The notes: generated from the sequence alone by a model not told the origin. Shown: positions 24,017 to 36,054, counted from the stretch's first letter. The stretch is DNA of 64,000 nucleotides from Obelidium mucronatum (GCA_025765595.1 JAIVFH010000044.1:205196-269195), one strand, 5' to 3'. Made by a program: numbers and translations.

Positions 24017-25837
24017 GTGTGGCTCTTAACTGAATCCGACTGGCAGTACTTGGATTCCGTTGAACTAATTCGGCAATATTCCGACGGCAAACTTCTCCTG
24101 TCCCAGTTTTTGCGAAGAGTTTCTAAGAAGCAAAAGACCGTTTATCCAAGCGGTGCGGTTGTTGTTCTTGCGACTGTCTTTGGGGATTGTTATGATATGG
24201 TAAGCGAGTGAGTCACAACCACAATATCGATTTAAATGATGTCTCTAACAGGGTAAAGGCATAATCAAGGCTGCTCTAGAGGCAAGCGGATGTGAGGTGA
24301 AGGACTTAGGGGTATCTGTCCCCTGCCATGAACTTGTCGATGCTGTTGTTGCGGCTAAAGCAGATATTGTCGGATTAAGCGGATTAATTATTCCTAGTCT
24401 GAATCAAATGGTGCTTGTCGTCAAAGAAATGGAAAAGCGTGGCCTTAAGGTGTGTACTTTATTTTCGAACCGTGACTTGAAATATCATGGATACCCGAAA
24501 AATCGTTTAACACCAAACACAAAAGATTCCTGTCCTAGTGGGAGGTGCAGCAACAACTAAAAGAAACACTGCTGTTGAGATTGCGCCCTATTACTCTGGT
24601 CCCGTAATTCACGCGATGGACGCATCCCGAGCCATCCATGTTTTAACTTTGCTCATGAACCCGCAAATAAGAGAAACTTATCTTCTTGAGGCACGACAAG
24701 AGCAGCACGAGCTTCTTCAAGATATGCTGCATTCCATTGAGTGCTTCTCGTCTAGCCCCCTCTCGATCCAAGAAGCTCGTCATCGTAAATTCCAAATCAA
24801 CTGGAATGAATGGAAACCACGCGTTCCACTCTTTTTAGGATCGAAACGATACGGTAAAATTCCTCTTGGATCGCTTGTCCAGAATATCCATTGGGATCCC
24901 TTCTTTCAAATCATGCACCTACGTGGAACTTACCCAAACCACGCGTACCCAAACATTCTCAAAGACGATAAAGTGGGGACTGAAGCTAAACAGGTGCTTC
25001 GAGATGTAAAGCTGGTGTTGCAGGAAATTATTGATGGAAATTTACTTGAAGCAAGAGGAGTCGTCTGGTTCGGGAGGGCAAACAGTTGTGGCGACGATGT
25101 TCGTATTTATAGAAATAACGAATCGCCGGATATAGTAGGGACATTTTATGGGCTGCGACAGCAAGTCCTGCATGATATCAATAATGATCACGATCAAGCA
25201 TGTTTCTGTATTTCAGATTTTATTGCACCGGCAGAAAGCATGATATCGGACTATATTGGGGGGATGGTTGTTTCTGCGGGGTTTGGCTTGAAGGAGCTCT
25301 GCGATAGAGTACAAGGCGACGATTACAAAGTATTAATGTATAAAGCTGCGGCCGAGTGTTTGACGGGAGCCTTGGCTGAACTCGTTCATGATCAAGTGAA
25401 GCATGTTTTTTGGGGCTATCGAAAAGAGGATATGACAGAAATCGAAATGGATGATGCCCTTTCGATTGACTTTGGTATGGAGTATGCAAAAGAAGGGAGA
25501 AATTGCGTTGGTATTCGTTTGGCTCCTTGCTTTCCGCAGCAACCAGATCATACAGAGATGGAGACAATGTGGAAGTTGATGGACGTCGAAATTCATACTG
25601 GGATTAAGTTGACTGAGACCTTGGTAACTATGCTTTTTGAATCAGATGTGACTGACTAATAATACGGAATATTAGGGAATGTCGCCAGTCATGGCAGTAA
25701 ATGGCCTGCTCTTTTCTCATCCAAAATCTCAGTGTTTTGCTGTTGGTAATGTTATGGAAGATCAAATTCAAGACTATTCTCATCGCCGTGGTGTTCCTGT
25801 GGAAAACGTGAGAAAGTGGTTATGTTTGAATCGCTGA
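24017..25837 (+). CDS. Truncated cobalamin-dependent methionine synthase-like protein
   Basis: Exons 24017-24199, 24252-24449, 24526-25623 and 25676-25837 encode the C-terminal half of MetH: a piece of the cap helices, the B12-binding Rossmann domain and the AdoMet-dependent activation domain. The homocysteine and methyltetrahydrofolate domains are absent upstream, and no ATG starts the first exon. In the B12 domain the motif D-x-H-x-x-G reads D-C-Y-D-M-G, so the histidine that ligates cobalt is tyrosine; GLSGLI and VGGAATTK are kept. In the activation domain the AdoMet loop R-x-A-P-G-Y reads RLAPCF. Later blocks (DDY..M..A, W.Y, HTGIKLTE, C-terminal V..WL) are well kept, with intact splicing. 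It is therefore unlikely to be methionine synthase itself. Confidence 0.85.
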
Positions 25838-25988
25838 GGTATTCGGTGCTGCAGTCAACTTAAATAAATATTTTTCCCTGATTCATAATAATCCCTGTTA
25901 TTGAATGAAAGGAACATAATCGACACAGACTGGGTTACGCGCACTGCACTTTATTCAGATTTTTATAGTAGAAGCCGTCAGATTAAAT

Positions 25989-28302
25989 TTAGTCAACTAT
26001 AGTAGCGCTAGAAACTGCATTTGCTGATTGCGCAGATGTGGTGATCGCTGTCACATTCATTTTCATGCACTTGATATACTCTCAACATTAGACTCAAACC
26101 TTTTAGGCAAATAATGCAAGAGAACACACCCGATTGTTCGAATTAGACCATAACTTCTGAATAGTCCAGCTTCCATATTTGTATTGCTGTTGATTACATG
26201 CATCTGCGATTTCACCAGATCGTCCAAACCAGCCTGTAAATTTATCAAAGACCACAGGATCTGTAACAGCCTCTAGAAAAAAAGGTTAATATTGCGCTTC
26301 CAGTATGTTCTGCAAATTCACCAGCCAACTCATGAGATGCGATACTACAGGAATTGCCAAACGCGTCTGATGCTCCGCAACTGGAGTAACATTCACTGTC
26401 TTCACTCTGATCAGCGATGACACCATAGAACAAGTACTTTGCTTTCGGGGAGATATCAGTTATATTCACAACACTGTGGTAACCACTAAAGTTGCAGTTA
26501 GCAAAAATTCCAAGACGTGAAGTAATGGCGATCTCACCAAAAATCTACACAGCTTTGCTGATTGTAGTGGGTAATGTTTGTGTTAGGTGCAAAATGGATA
26601 GGAAAATACGAGTTCAATGTGGGTTTTATCGTTCCAGATATGACCAATTCTCTGAAGCGGGGAAGTCAACTTAATTTGATTGGAGTCTTCCTTTTGGGAT
26701 AAAATTGTGACGGTACCTCAACATTGATTGAATGTCCATGACGTCGTCAATTGGCTTCTTTTCTTTCGAAGAATCGACTTGAATTATATGCGATGTAATA
26801 TAAGTCCCCTTTTGAATTGGATATTCCTTGGTTCCGTACTGTGTCACTGATGGAAAAGATCAGTACTTATTAACTACTGTTTGCTCGCACGTACTTATGT
26901 CCATAAACGGCGAATCCACTAAAAATTTGTAGAACTCTTCCAACTCGGATTGGAATTGTGTGTTTTGACCCCAAAATATTGGACTCCTGTGATGTTTCGG
27001 TACGTATTATTCCGCGCAACTCAACTCAAAAAAATTTAAATTTACACTTCAACACTGCTGATGAGAGGACCTCCGAAGTAGGAAAGCGCATACATGGGAT
27101 CCACGTGTAAACCACCTTTGACGAACACAACGTCTTCAAAAGGAGTCCGAATTAATTTTTGGTAATTCATCTTCGTCAACCGATTTAAAAAGAGGTTTCG
27201 TTACCAGGAACAACTAAATCAGGCGACTTAGTCGTTGTCGAAACTGTAGTTGGAGATGGGCGGATTGTGACACTTTTCTGAACTGGCACCTCCACAATAC
27301 AATCCTCATACACATTACTCCACACTTTTTGCACCATGTAGGTTTCAGATCCATTTGAATTCGGCATTGGATAACCGAAGCCACCACACAATGCACCAAT
27401 TTCGCCCTGTTGGTCATTGTACCAGCCTAGCGGAGAACCTAAACTTGTAGCTAAACTAACTGCTGGATTCGTGATTGCTTCAGCAAACATATGGCTCGAG
27501 ATTTGTTGCAGGTCGGCAAGATCAGATACCCCACCACCACAAACGTCTTGGCATTTCCCAGATTGATTTGGGAAGACGGAATAGTACAAGTAAGGAGTAT
27601 TGACAGAGGAAATATCTGTGATATTAATTGTTCCTGTTTTGATGATTAGGAAGCTGAGTTGTTACAGCAAAACGGCCCACCATGATATCCACAAAAATCA
27701 AGGCAGCTTAGCCCTTTCGCAGCTTGGGAAATTGATATGCCACTTTCGAAATATATTGGATAATAAGAATTTGAAGTTGGGGCCAAAACGCCTTGAATCA
27801 CAAGGTTTCGCAAATAGGGAACTAAATCTTCAGAATCATCCAAAACTTGATTTCTTCGCGGATCAGGCTCGATGTAAGCGGATTTTAACGTTCCATAACC
27901 AATTTTCTGCACTGGCGTGCTATATTCCGCCAAGACATCCATAAAGGGAGACGTTACGAGAAACTCATAAAAAGCTGAAATTTGAACAGGATAATCGAAA
28001 GATCCATAAAATATGGGAGTAATTTCCACGTTTGATATGACGGGGCCATCGTAGAATTTGAGAGTGTTTGCTTGTCGCTTGGCTTTATAGCCGTGAGTCT
28101 TGAAGGATGAAAGGCTTTCAAGCTGCCCAGAGGAGCGAAAAAACTGACTCCAGATGGACGAAGCCAAGTTTAAAATCGAGTTTGGATTATTTTGATTACC
28201 GGCACCACCGTCTAGAGATGCACCAGAAGGTAACGGAAGAGAGTGACAAAAACGGCTTAATAATAAAACTGTAAAACTCGCTTGGATTGTGGTGATGTGC
28301 AT
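25989..28302 (-). CDS. Secreted protein with two EXORDIUM/PHI-1-like domains
   Basis: Nine exons (28302-27681, 27633-27205, 27133-27046, 26986-26895, 26846-26717, 26651-26538, 26485-26322, 26272-26130, 26069-25989) sum to 620 aa. A signal peptide (FTVLLLSRFCHS) leads into domain 1: ITPIFYG, FYEFLVTSPFMD, then FCGYHG, Y.YYSVFP, SHMFAEAITNP and GWY...GEIGALC. Domain 2 repeats the order: SPIFWG, FYKFLVDSPFMD, CGYHS, SHELAEAVTDP, GWFGRSGEIADAC and QKLWSN. The SHE..EA.T.P plus GW....GEI...C pattern is that of the plant phosphate-induced/EXORDIUM family and its fungal relatives; the histidine and glutamates suggest a metal or peptidase-like site. In domain 1 the HE pair is HM. A Thr/Ser-rich linker separates the domains. 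Extracellular; substrate unknown. Confidence 0.8.
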
Positions 28303-28691
28303 TTCTTGAGAAAGCTGCTGTTGTCAGAAAGGTGCCACTTGCTTTGTGTAGGACACTCGAGGAATATATTGGACTGTGATTTTCACTGAGCTGGGATTTA
28401 CGGTTCGACTCTTTTTGCTCGTTGCTCGATGTTCGATCAGTCAAGATACATAAGGCTAATGGATCGAGCATTGTTCTGCTTGATGCAATCAGAGCAAAAG
28501 CACAACAGTTCTGGATTGATTAAAAATTCTTCACAAAGCTTGAAGCAGTTGCATCTGACTTCTTTTCAACTTGATGGAGGTTGAACTTTGGTTGTGTCTG
28601 GATTGATTGATGAGGTTCTACTCCAAAATCTCTCAATTAAGCATATAAAGACTGTCTTCGATTACATTGGTTTTAACAAACACCTGAAACA
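28303..28691. other. Intergenic region, divergent promoters
   Basis: Lies between the divergent EXORDIUM-like and GH114 genes. A TATA-like TATAAAG at 28644 serves the GH114 side. No coding exon supported. Confidence 0.5.
28644..28650 (+). promoter_or_regulatory. TATA box of GH114 gene
   Basis: TATAAAG about 42 bases upstream of the ATG at 28692. Confidence 0.45.
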
Positions 28692-29740
28692 ATGGCGGTC
28701 AACTCTTACTGGACACCTCAGATCGGCACTACTTGGCAGGTGATATCACTCAGGTATTGATCCAAGAGGCACCCGTTTAAGACAAAGTTTTACAGTGGCA
28801 ACTCGATGGCAACTTCAATAATGCAGTGAAGGCAACTGTCTTTGACATTGACGCATCGGACTCTCAGGGTGGTACCTCTGGCGCCAAATTTATCACTTCT
28901 ATCAAGAGCGGAAACCCTGAGCGCAAAGTGATCTGCTACGTCAACGGTATCATCTCTCTTTTCATTCACATTATTTGGCCATTCATTGTTTTAACCATTG
29001 TTCCCTCCCCCTTAGTGGGATCACTTGAAACCGATGGCTCTCGTTCCGATCAGAAACAGTTCAAATCATCTGATATCGGAGGAGTATATCCTGGTTGGCC
29101 AAACGAAAAGTTTGTTGACATTCGCAGTGCCGATGTCCGCAGCATCATGAAAGCTCGATTCCAAAAAATGAAAGACGTTGGCTGCGATGCAATCGAGCCA
29201 GATAACATGGCATTAAACTATGCCGGGAAGGACGGATTCACGCCGCCTATTTCTGACCAAGACAGCGTGGATTACATCAATTGGCTCACTGGAACCGTCC
29301 ACGATTTGAACTTGGCTGTTGCAAGCAAAAACGGTGGTCTCTTCTATGCGACGCATCCGGAGCTTGTTTCTAAATTTGATTTTGCTGTTGTCGAAGAATG
29401 TGCTGCCAGTGGAAACTGCAATTTGTATGATGTGTTTGTGAAGGCGGGCAAGCCAGTGTTTGCGGCAGACTATAAAGACAAGGGCAAAGATGGTGGATGT
29501 AAACCCATCACTGGAACGGTGGCTGAAGCCTGTGCCGTGTTGAACTCGCACAATTTTGAAGGAATCATCAAATCATGCGGACTTGGGGCCACAGTTGTTC
29601 AATGCCGTGGTCCAAATGCGAATATTGAGCAAGGGAAGGGTTCTTCAGGATCATCTGATTCCGGTAACGGAAGTAGTGGCGGAATTAGTTTTGGAGTTTC
29701 TGTTGCAGTTTATGTATTTGCTGCTTTTCTAGCTCTATGA
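28692..29740 (+). CDS. GH114 family glycosidase (endo-alpha-1,4-polygalactosaminidase-like), GPI-type C-terminus
   Basis: Exons 28692-28739, 28796-28946 and 29016-29740 give 307 aa. The order is typical of GH114: W.P..GTTWQWQL at the start, then VFDID, a CY.N....E strand, KFVDIR...VR.IM..R, the EPDN active-site stretch, NGG..., VVEECAASGNC, and FAADY. The C-terminus has a Ser/Gly-rich spacer and a hydrophobic tail (VSVAVYVFAAFLAL), suggesting a GPI anchor or cell-wall attachment. No N-terminal signal peptide is seen from this ATG, so a 5' exon may be missing. Probable role: cleaving galactosaminogalactan-type polymers at the cell surface; function inferred from family. Confidence 0.85.
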
Positions 29741-29879
29741 GGTTTTAGTACCCGATATCGAGGAATTTATCAATAAATTGGCATAGTATTGTAGTATCCC
29801 AAGCTTATATTCCAACAGAAATGACTTTCATAGCATAGATAAAAAGAAATATTATTATAGTAGAAGTATTTAGAGATAA

Positions 29880-32238
29880 TCACTTCTGATGCTGTGACGT
29901 TGTCGCCTGCATTTCTTCATGTGCAACACGGTCATGTGCAGCCTTTAAAATCATACCAAGGACATCCTTATAATCCTTGTTCTCAAAAGATCCCATGTAA
30001 GCAAACTTTCCATCCCAGCACCATCCAGGATTGGGGTTCACCTCCAACAACTTAATGGTTCCGCGTCGTTCGCCTGGAGCCTCGAAACCATCGCCGCGTC
30101 CGTAATCGCATCTGAAATCAAATCGAGCATAATCCCGGCATCCAAACCGTTCCCAAAGAACAATGCACCATTGTTGTAACTCGTGTCTCACCTTGTCACT
30201 AATCTTTGCAGGTTTATAAGAAATTTCGCTCCAGTAAGGACTGGTGGGATCCCATTTACTCTCGAACCCAAGAATGGGCGCGAGATTCCTTGCCGTGATT
30301 TTAGAGTAGTCCACTTCTAGAATTGGGAAAAAGTGGAAGCCACTGGCCAAGTTTCCAATCACACCGACTCCGTATTCAGTCCCACGGCAGTATTCTTGGA
30401 CAATGATATCGCGGATTCCTATGCCGTTGAGTTCCTTCATGTATGTTTCGAGCTCAGTGACATTATGGACAATTGATCGCGGAGTGATTCCAAGACTGTT
30501 GTCTCCCTTGATTGGTTTTATGAATGCTGGGTATTTAATATCCTCCTTGATTATTTTATCGAGGTTAGCAATCGTGGATACGGCAGGAGTCTGAATATCA
30601 GACAGGAAAAATGTTTCGCGGGGAGTTGGTACTCCTAGAGCGTCGGCCGTCCGATTAACAAGGCCTTTGTCATAACAAAAGGCAAGACAGTTAGGACCGG
30701 CCCCGGAGTAAGGCAGACCAAGCATTTCTAGAATTGCAGGCACATGAAGTTCCTTCATTGCATCGTTATCGAATCCTTCATCGCATAGATTAAAAACAAA
30801 GTGCTTCTTGTCCTTGGGTAGCTTCTTCATTGTTTCGTGGAGGGTGGAATGGGTATCAATGATTGTTAGATTCTTTTCCGGTATATAGCCGAGGGATCCG
30901 AGAGCTGCATAGAGCTTATCTCTTGTAATAAAGTCTTCTGGGTTCCAAGTATTGTTGAGTTTTCCTACACATGGCTGGGAAGGGTCTCCCATGCAGAGAA
31001 TTAAAGACTCGAACGTGTGTGGCTGAAGAGGAGTTGGAACTCTTGAAACAGAGATACTAGATGATTGAAGAAGTGGGGCTTTGACGATATCCAGTGGTTT
31101 TGTTGTTGCTGGTTTAAAGGCTGTGATAATCATTCTGTGGCTCATCATCCCCAAATCTTCTTGCCGTTTACTCAGCTGATCTGCTACAGTCATTTCTCCC
31201 ATCATTGAAACTACTTTCTCAGTGGCAGGGCCCAAGTGCTTGTGAGCGTCCAGTGGGACAACTTCTAAGCCAGCTTCTAGAACCGTTGCGCTCAGCTCTT
31301 CGCGACTATACAAACGCTCTTGATAAAACTGATCTCTTACTACCCCACGGTCGGTTACTGTAATAACTTCGCGAGAACTCAGTCGTAATTTGTCGCCACT
31401 CAGCTGTCTCTCACGACAGACAAACGTAGTATCATCAATCCACTCCCAGCTTCGTTCAGCAAAATTTTCACGCATATATCCACCATCTGTGAGATCTAAA
31501 ACAACGCGACCTCCAGGAGCCAAAACACGAAATATTTCTTCAAGAACGCGGCGGTCGCCATCTTCTGCTTTAAAGTAACCAAAAGAGTTGCCCATCAGCA
31601 TTACAAAGTCAAAAATTTGGTCCTTGTAGGGAATTTGGCGACAGTCTCCAACAGTATAGACAGGTTGGTTTACGAGTTTGGCTTGCGAGGCGCGTTCATT
31701 TCCGACTGAAATAAGGTACTTGCTTTGGTCGTGGCCGTGGCAGAGAAGATTTGGGTATGCTTTTGCGAGATGCAAAGTATGGCGTCCTTGACCGCAGCAG
31801 AGATCCAGAATACGGGCTGGTTCTGTTTGTTTTTTACACATTCAACATTGCCACCCAACCTGTCAAAAGACCAAAAACAGCAAAAACTCAACTCGACTTT
31901 GAATCTTTTCCTCGTTCAAAAATCGCTTTAATTTCGCTGTCTTTCTCGAGAATCGCGATTTCTTGCCGGGTTACTTCGGGGTCTTCCACGACATCACCGT
32001 CCGTTTTGAGATACATCGAGTCGCTGAACACCTGCGCCCACCACTCTGCGGGGACCATTGCTTCGAGGTCTTCGACTTTGCCGAAGCAGTTTGTGCCTGG
32101 CGCAAACTTGGGGCTGGCTGTTTCGAAACCAGGAGAGGCTCCCCGTTTGGCTGCCAGTGTTGAGGCTGGGGCCAGGGCGGCATCCAGCGTGTGCTTTGAT
32201 TCTACGATGACTGGACCGTCGCGTTCGTTGTGTGTCAT
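29880..32238 (-). CDS. Fusion of class I methyltransferase and D-Ala-D-Ala ligase-like ATP-grasp enzyme
   Basis: Exon 1 (32238-31893) and exon 2 (31822-29880) sum to 763 codons. Residues ~1-350 are a Rossmann SAM-methyltransferase: a WWAQVF..SMYL lead helix, motif I ILDLCCGQGRH directly after the intron, GD..QIPY, FD.VMLMGNSFGYF and LAPGGRVVLDL. Residues ~370-760 are ATP-grasp with D-alanine ligase features: NLCDEGFDND, a LEMLGLPYSGAGP block, CYDKGLVN, GVPTPRE, the lysine loop FIKPIKGDNSLGIT, VQEYCRGTEYGVGVIG, and the metal-binding LLEVNPNPGW. No frameshift or stop separates them. Fungi lack peptidoglycan, so the ligase part must join other amino or carboxylic acids; a methylated dipeptide-like product is my inference. 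The ATG at 32238 was chosen as the first in frame; the exon-1 donor GTTGAG is weak but keeps phase. Confidence 0.85.
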
Positions 32239-33577
32239 GGCCAAGTAGTTGTGTGGAGAGGAAGAACTATTTGGGGGCGAATGTGGCTGCAAGTTGTTAC
32301 CCCCACAAACAATGGAGACAAAGAAATTCAACAAAACAAAAAACGCGTCATTGAAGGACTCAAATCCAATCAAAGTGAAGCAGCAGCTTGGTGACTCTTG
32401 AGTGAATGTTTGATTTTAAACAGGTTAATAGTTGTTTATTTAACCGCATGAATTACCAATAAAGTTACTTGCTTCGTTTAATAACACGAAATTTTAAAGT
32501 TTATTGTATGATAGGTGTGTGTTTGATGACGACTTCCGAGTCTGCTGGTTTTGAACTGTCACAACTTCAACCCTCGCGAAATAAAACAAAAGAACTTGTT
32601 GGCTGTCTCCACCGGTCATATCAAATCGCGGAATTAGCCGCCGCTGGAATTCAGACACCATATGTGAATGTCGTCTTGCTACCAAAATGTTCCAAAAATA
32701 GTAAAAATAGCCTATTCCTGACCGGCTTTATACTGAAGGACCACACTCACTATTAGAAGATCCGTCTCGCGTTGTTTGCGTCACTGTTAAGTGTAAGTAT
32801 ACTTGGACGAATCTGATTATAATCACCTTTCACCTGTTGTTATTTCCTCTGATCAGCTGGCGAGACCGATTGGCGAAAGATTGGTACATATATTAATTGA
32901 AGTATGCGTATCAGGATTGTAGCTGCCGGCTGGTCTCAGCTTTAGCTGAGGGGTGGGAGGTAGAATCATGGTGTAGGAACTTGCCGTCCCAGTCGTCATG
33001 TCGGGTGCTTTCCAGGAAATGGCACCTGTCATGTTATTAGTCAAAGTAATTGTATCGGAAACAGACAGATTCAGATAATTGGCACTGTTCAGCGGGACAA
33101 ACACGGGTGTGTCAATTGGAAATTTGTTGAAATCCATCCTGTTATCGCTGGACTTTTATACTGGATTCGATGGGTTCCGGTTGTAATATTGAACAGAAAC
33201 CCTGGATCCGGACCTGACCCCATAGCCACTGGATTGGGCACAAATTCAAGAACGACGGTGTCGAAAAGCTCTCACAGAAGATCAAGTATCGAATATCATT
33301 AAATCCGTCGTACAAGTGGCATCCGTACAAGTGGCACTAGCTGACGCCCAAACGCCGATGTCAGCTTTAGCTGAGGAAGAGAGAGATTCAGTCTTTGACT
33401 CCAGTTCACAAATCGCCAAAGGAATCCAGCATTCCAGCTCTGTTCCCATTATTGATTGTTCCAAATTTACCGACACACTACGGGTCCCTGTTTACAATCG
33501 ACCAAAGCTTCCCAGTTGTAAATGGAACCAATGATTTGGTTATCTTTGTTTCAATGCTACGGTAGAGATCTCTGTTT
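32239..33577. other. Poorly coding region
   Basis: No gene could be supported. A minus-strand ORF at 33137-32853 (94 codons, Thr/Ser/Asn-rich, no signal peptide) and a plus-strand ORF at 33316-33534 are possible but have no recognised motif. A short hairpin sequence, CTCAGCT-TT-AGCTGAG, occurs at about 32936, and a shorter version of it recurs at about 33361. Confidence 0.35.
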
Positions 33578-34135
33578 TTGGGCAACCATGGATTTCTAAT
33601 GCGCCAATTCCTCAAAGTTGCCATTCTCCACGCGGCTCAAGCACTGGCCATTATTCACGACTTGGGCTATTGCTACGGAGATATAAGGCAAGAAACTTTG
33701 CTTCTTGGCGAAGCTCCAACTGCATGTGGCTTCCGGTTGAGTCTGAATTCTTGTTCAGAAATGCGCTTGCGAGCAACTTACCCTGCACTCCAAAAATGTT
33801 TTACTATCAGCCCTCCAGAAGCTTTGCCTGGATACAACGGCCCTGTTGATGGGGCTTGTGCGGATGTATACCAGCTGGGAGTTGTGCTGTGCGAGTTGTT
33901 GACTGAAGATGGACGGCGTCCGCGCAGTGTACAAATGGTTTCAGAAGGAGCGGTCCTATTTGGAGATCTGGAGCAAGGTGATTATTCATCGGGTATGGTG
34001 GGGGACTTGGAGTATCTGGATGCAGATGTGAGACATTTGATTCAGGGAATGTGTGGTTTCGCGCCAAGTACTCGCCTTTCTATGCGAGCAGTGGAGAGTC
34101 ATCCGTGGTTTGACAGTGTTTTAGGATTGATGTGA
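33578..34135 (+). pseudogene. Protein kinase-like C-lobe fragment (pseudokinase)
   Basis: 185 codons matching the C-lobe of eukaryotic protein kinases: an HDLGYCYGDIRQETLLLG stretch in the catalytic-loop position, DVYQLGVVLCELL (helix F), and a C-terminal R.SM.....HPWF. The catalytic HRD is YGD, the usual Asn is absent, and no DFG is recognisable. No N-lobe with a glycine loop or lysine is found upstream; the frame opens after a TAG just before 33578. Either a missing 5' exon or a decayed kinase. Confidence 0.5.
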
Positions 34136-34235
34136 CATGACAGCAAGATTTTACATAAGCATTATTAATAATAAAGATTTCTTTCAAGATAAATGTATGC
34201 TATTATTTTCAAGGTTTATTTCCTAGATGAATTCA

Positions 34236-36054
34236 TCAAACTCTTTCAAATACAATCGAATCAACGCCTTCCTCCAAATTAACACGGAGAACAGAAGTAT
34301 CCTCGGAGAATTCAAAATCAAATAGTGGGGCAGAATAGTCGACGTATCCAAGCTTCCGCAATTCATACAACCCAAAGACGTTGTACTCCCAATGCCCTAC
34401 AATACCTGCTGTAAATCCATCCCTTCTCGCACCAAAAAGTTCAAAGTCAAAATATTTCCCGTCGGGTCTCAAATCAAGTTGAACAGTCCCATAAGCAGGA
34501 TTTGTAAAGATTCCCTGAAACTCAGCAAGCGGTTGCGTAGGTTTTGTAAACCAATGTCTGGACGCGATCTTGTGGACTTTCGCTTTCGCAGCTTTCCAGA
34601 TTTGTTTCCAGACCTTGTATCTGTAGTACCGAGACCAAAACGAACGTTTTGCTTTGGGAAACAAAATGCGGTCTGCTATGGTTTGTGAAATGACCATAGG
34701 AGCAGGGTTTCCGCCACCGTTCGACAAGACAATGATTCCAAGGTCGTGGGTTGGGTAAGTGTCAATCTGAGCGGAGTACCCAACAGTATTTCCACCGTGT
34801 TGGACTCGCGGTGTTTCTCTGTAGGTATCAAGAGCCCATCCAAGGCCGTCTGGAAAAATAGGAGGAGTTAAAAGTTGTAAAGCCCATCTAAAAAGGAATG
34901 GGTCAATAGTTACAGAATTGATCTTGAATTGGATCCTCGGGATCAGACTCCTCAACAAGCATGTGAGGAGTCATAATCGTTCGAAACTGTTCACTTGAAA
35001 TAAGGCGTGTGCCATTCGCCAATAGTCCCTGGTTGTTGATTAAGGAAACCCAGCGAGTTACTGTGGAAGATAATTTTCATCAAATTAGTTGTGCAAATTG
35101 GCACGGAATACAATCTTACATTCATTAATATTGGACATGATGGATCCAGCAGGCATAGTAGATTCAGTCCAAAACGTATCGTCGTAAGGAACAACAACAG
35201 CGCTCCCATATCCGATGAGAGGGGCATTAAAACCTCGAGAATGATCCTTAGAATTCGGTAAATCGCGGGGATCTGTTAAAGAGGCAACCATTCCAATTGG
35301 CTGAAACACGCGTTCCTTGACTAAAGCTTGCCAACCGCCAGAGAGTCCAGAAACGTTGGCAGCAATTTGTCCAGCAAGGTTAAACATGTGGTTATTGTAT
35401 TGCCATTTTTCACGGAATCCCTGCGATGGCTGTAGGTACTTGATTCTGGACAGAATCTCTTGAGCGGTTGTCCAAACAAACATGAGGATATCATGGCGAG
35501 GGAGACCTGTGCGGTGCGACATCAAGTCAATCAAATTCGCTTGTTCGTTGGCAACTGGATCCATGAATTCAGCGGTTGAGATTGAGGTCACTGATGTATT
35601 CCAATCCAACTTTCCCTCATCCACAAGTTGAGCAACCAAAAAGGATGTAAACGCCTAATAATGACCGTTTTGTTGGATAAATGACCGAAAACGAATAAAA
35701 TATTCTTCTCACTTTCGTTGTTGATCCAATCTGAAAGAGGGTGTCCAGAGTAACCGGTTCGTTGTCTTCATTCTTAACACCAAATCCAGAACCAAAGACA
35801 AGCCGGCCATTGTGAACAACGCCAACAGAGAGACCAGGAACATTCCAGTCGATTCGAAGCGCTTCAATTTCTGTTGCAAGAGACTCCCAGCTGATGTTTT
35901 TGAGTGGGGTTTTTGTGTGGATTGCAGTGGAAGGACTAGATTGGATTTGCCCAAGCTGAAGCCAAAGTACTGAAGCCACGATTATAATTGCAAGAAGTCG
36001 AATGAAGGCGTTGGATCTGGTCGGTCGCGGTGGCGTTTGCAAGTGCGTCTTCAT
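34236..36054 (-). CDS. Beta-lactamase-fold serine hydrolase (copy 3), membrane-anchored or secreted
   Basis: Four exons (36054-35713, 35654-35120, 35060-34914, 34849-34236) give 545 aa. The N-terminus has a basic stretch and a hydrophobic segment (LLAIIIVASVLWLQLG) that may be a signal anchor. Catalytic motifs are STTK (again right before intron 1), YNN (Y-x-N) and HGGN in place of HSGG. Intron positions 1 and 2 match copies 1 and 2. An extra intron (34913-34850) splits the segment before YGLGW. The coding frame is intact across all exons. Function probably as for copy 1, with altered third motif and N-terminus. Confidence 0.85.
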
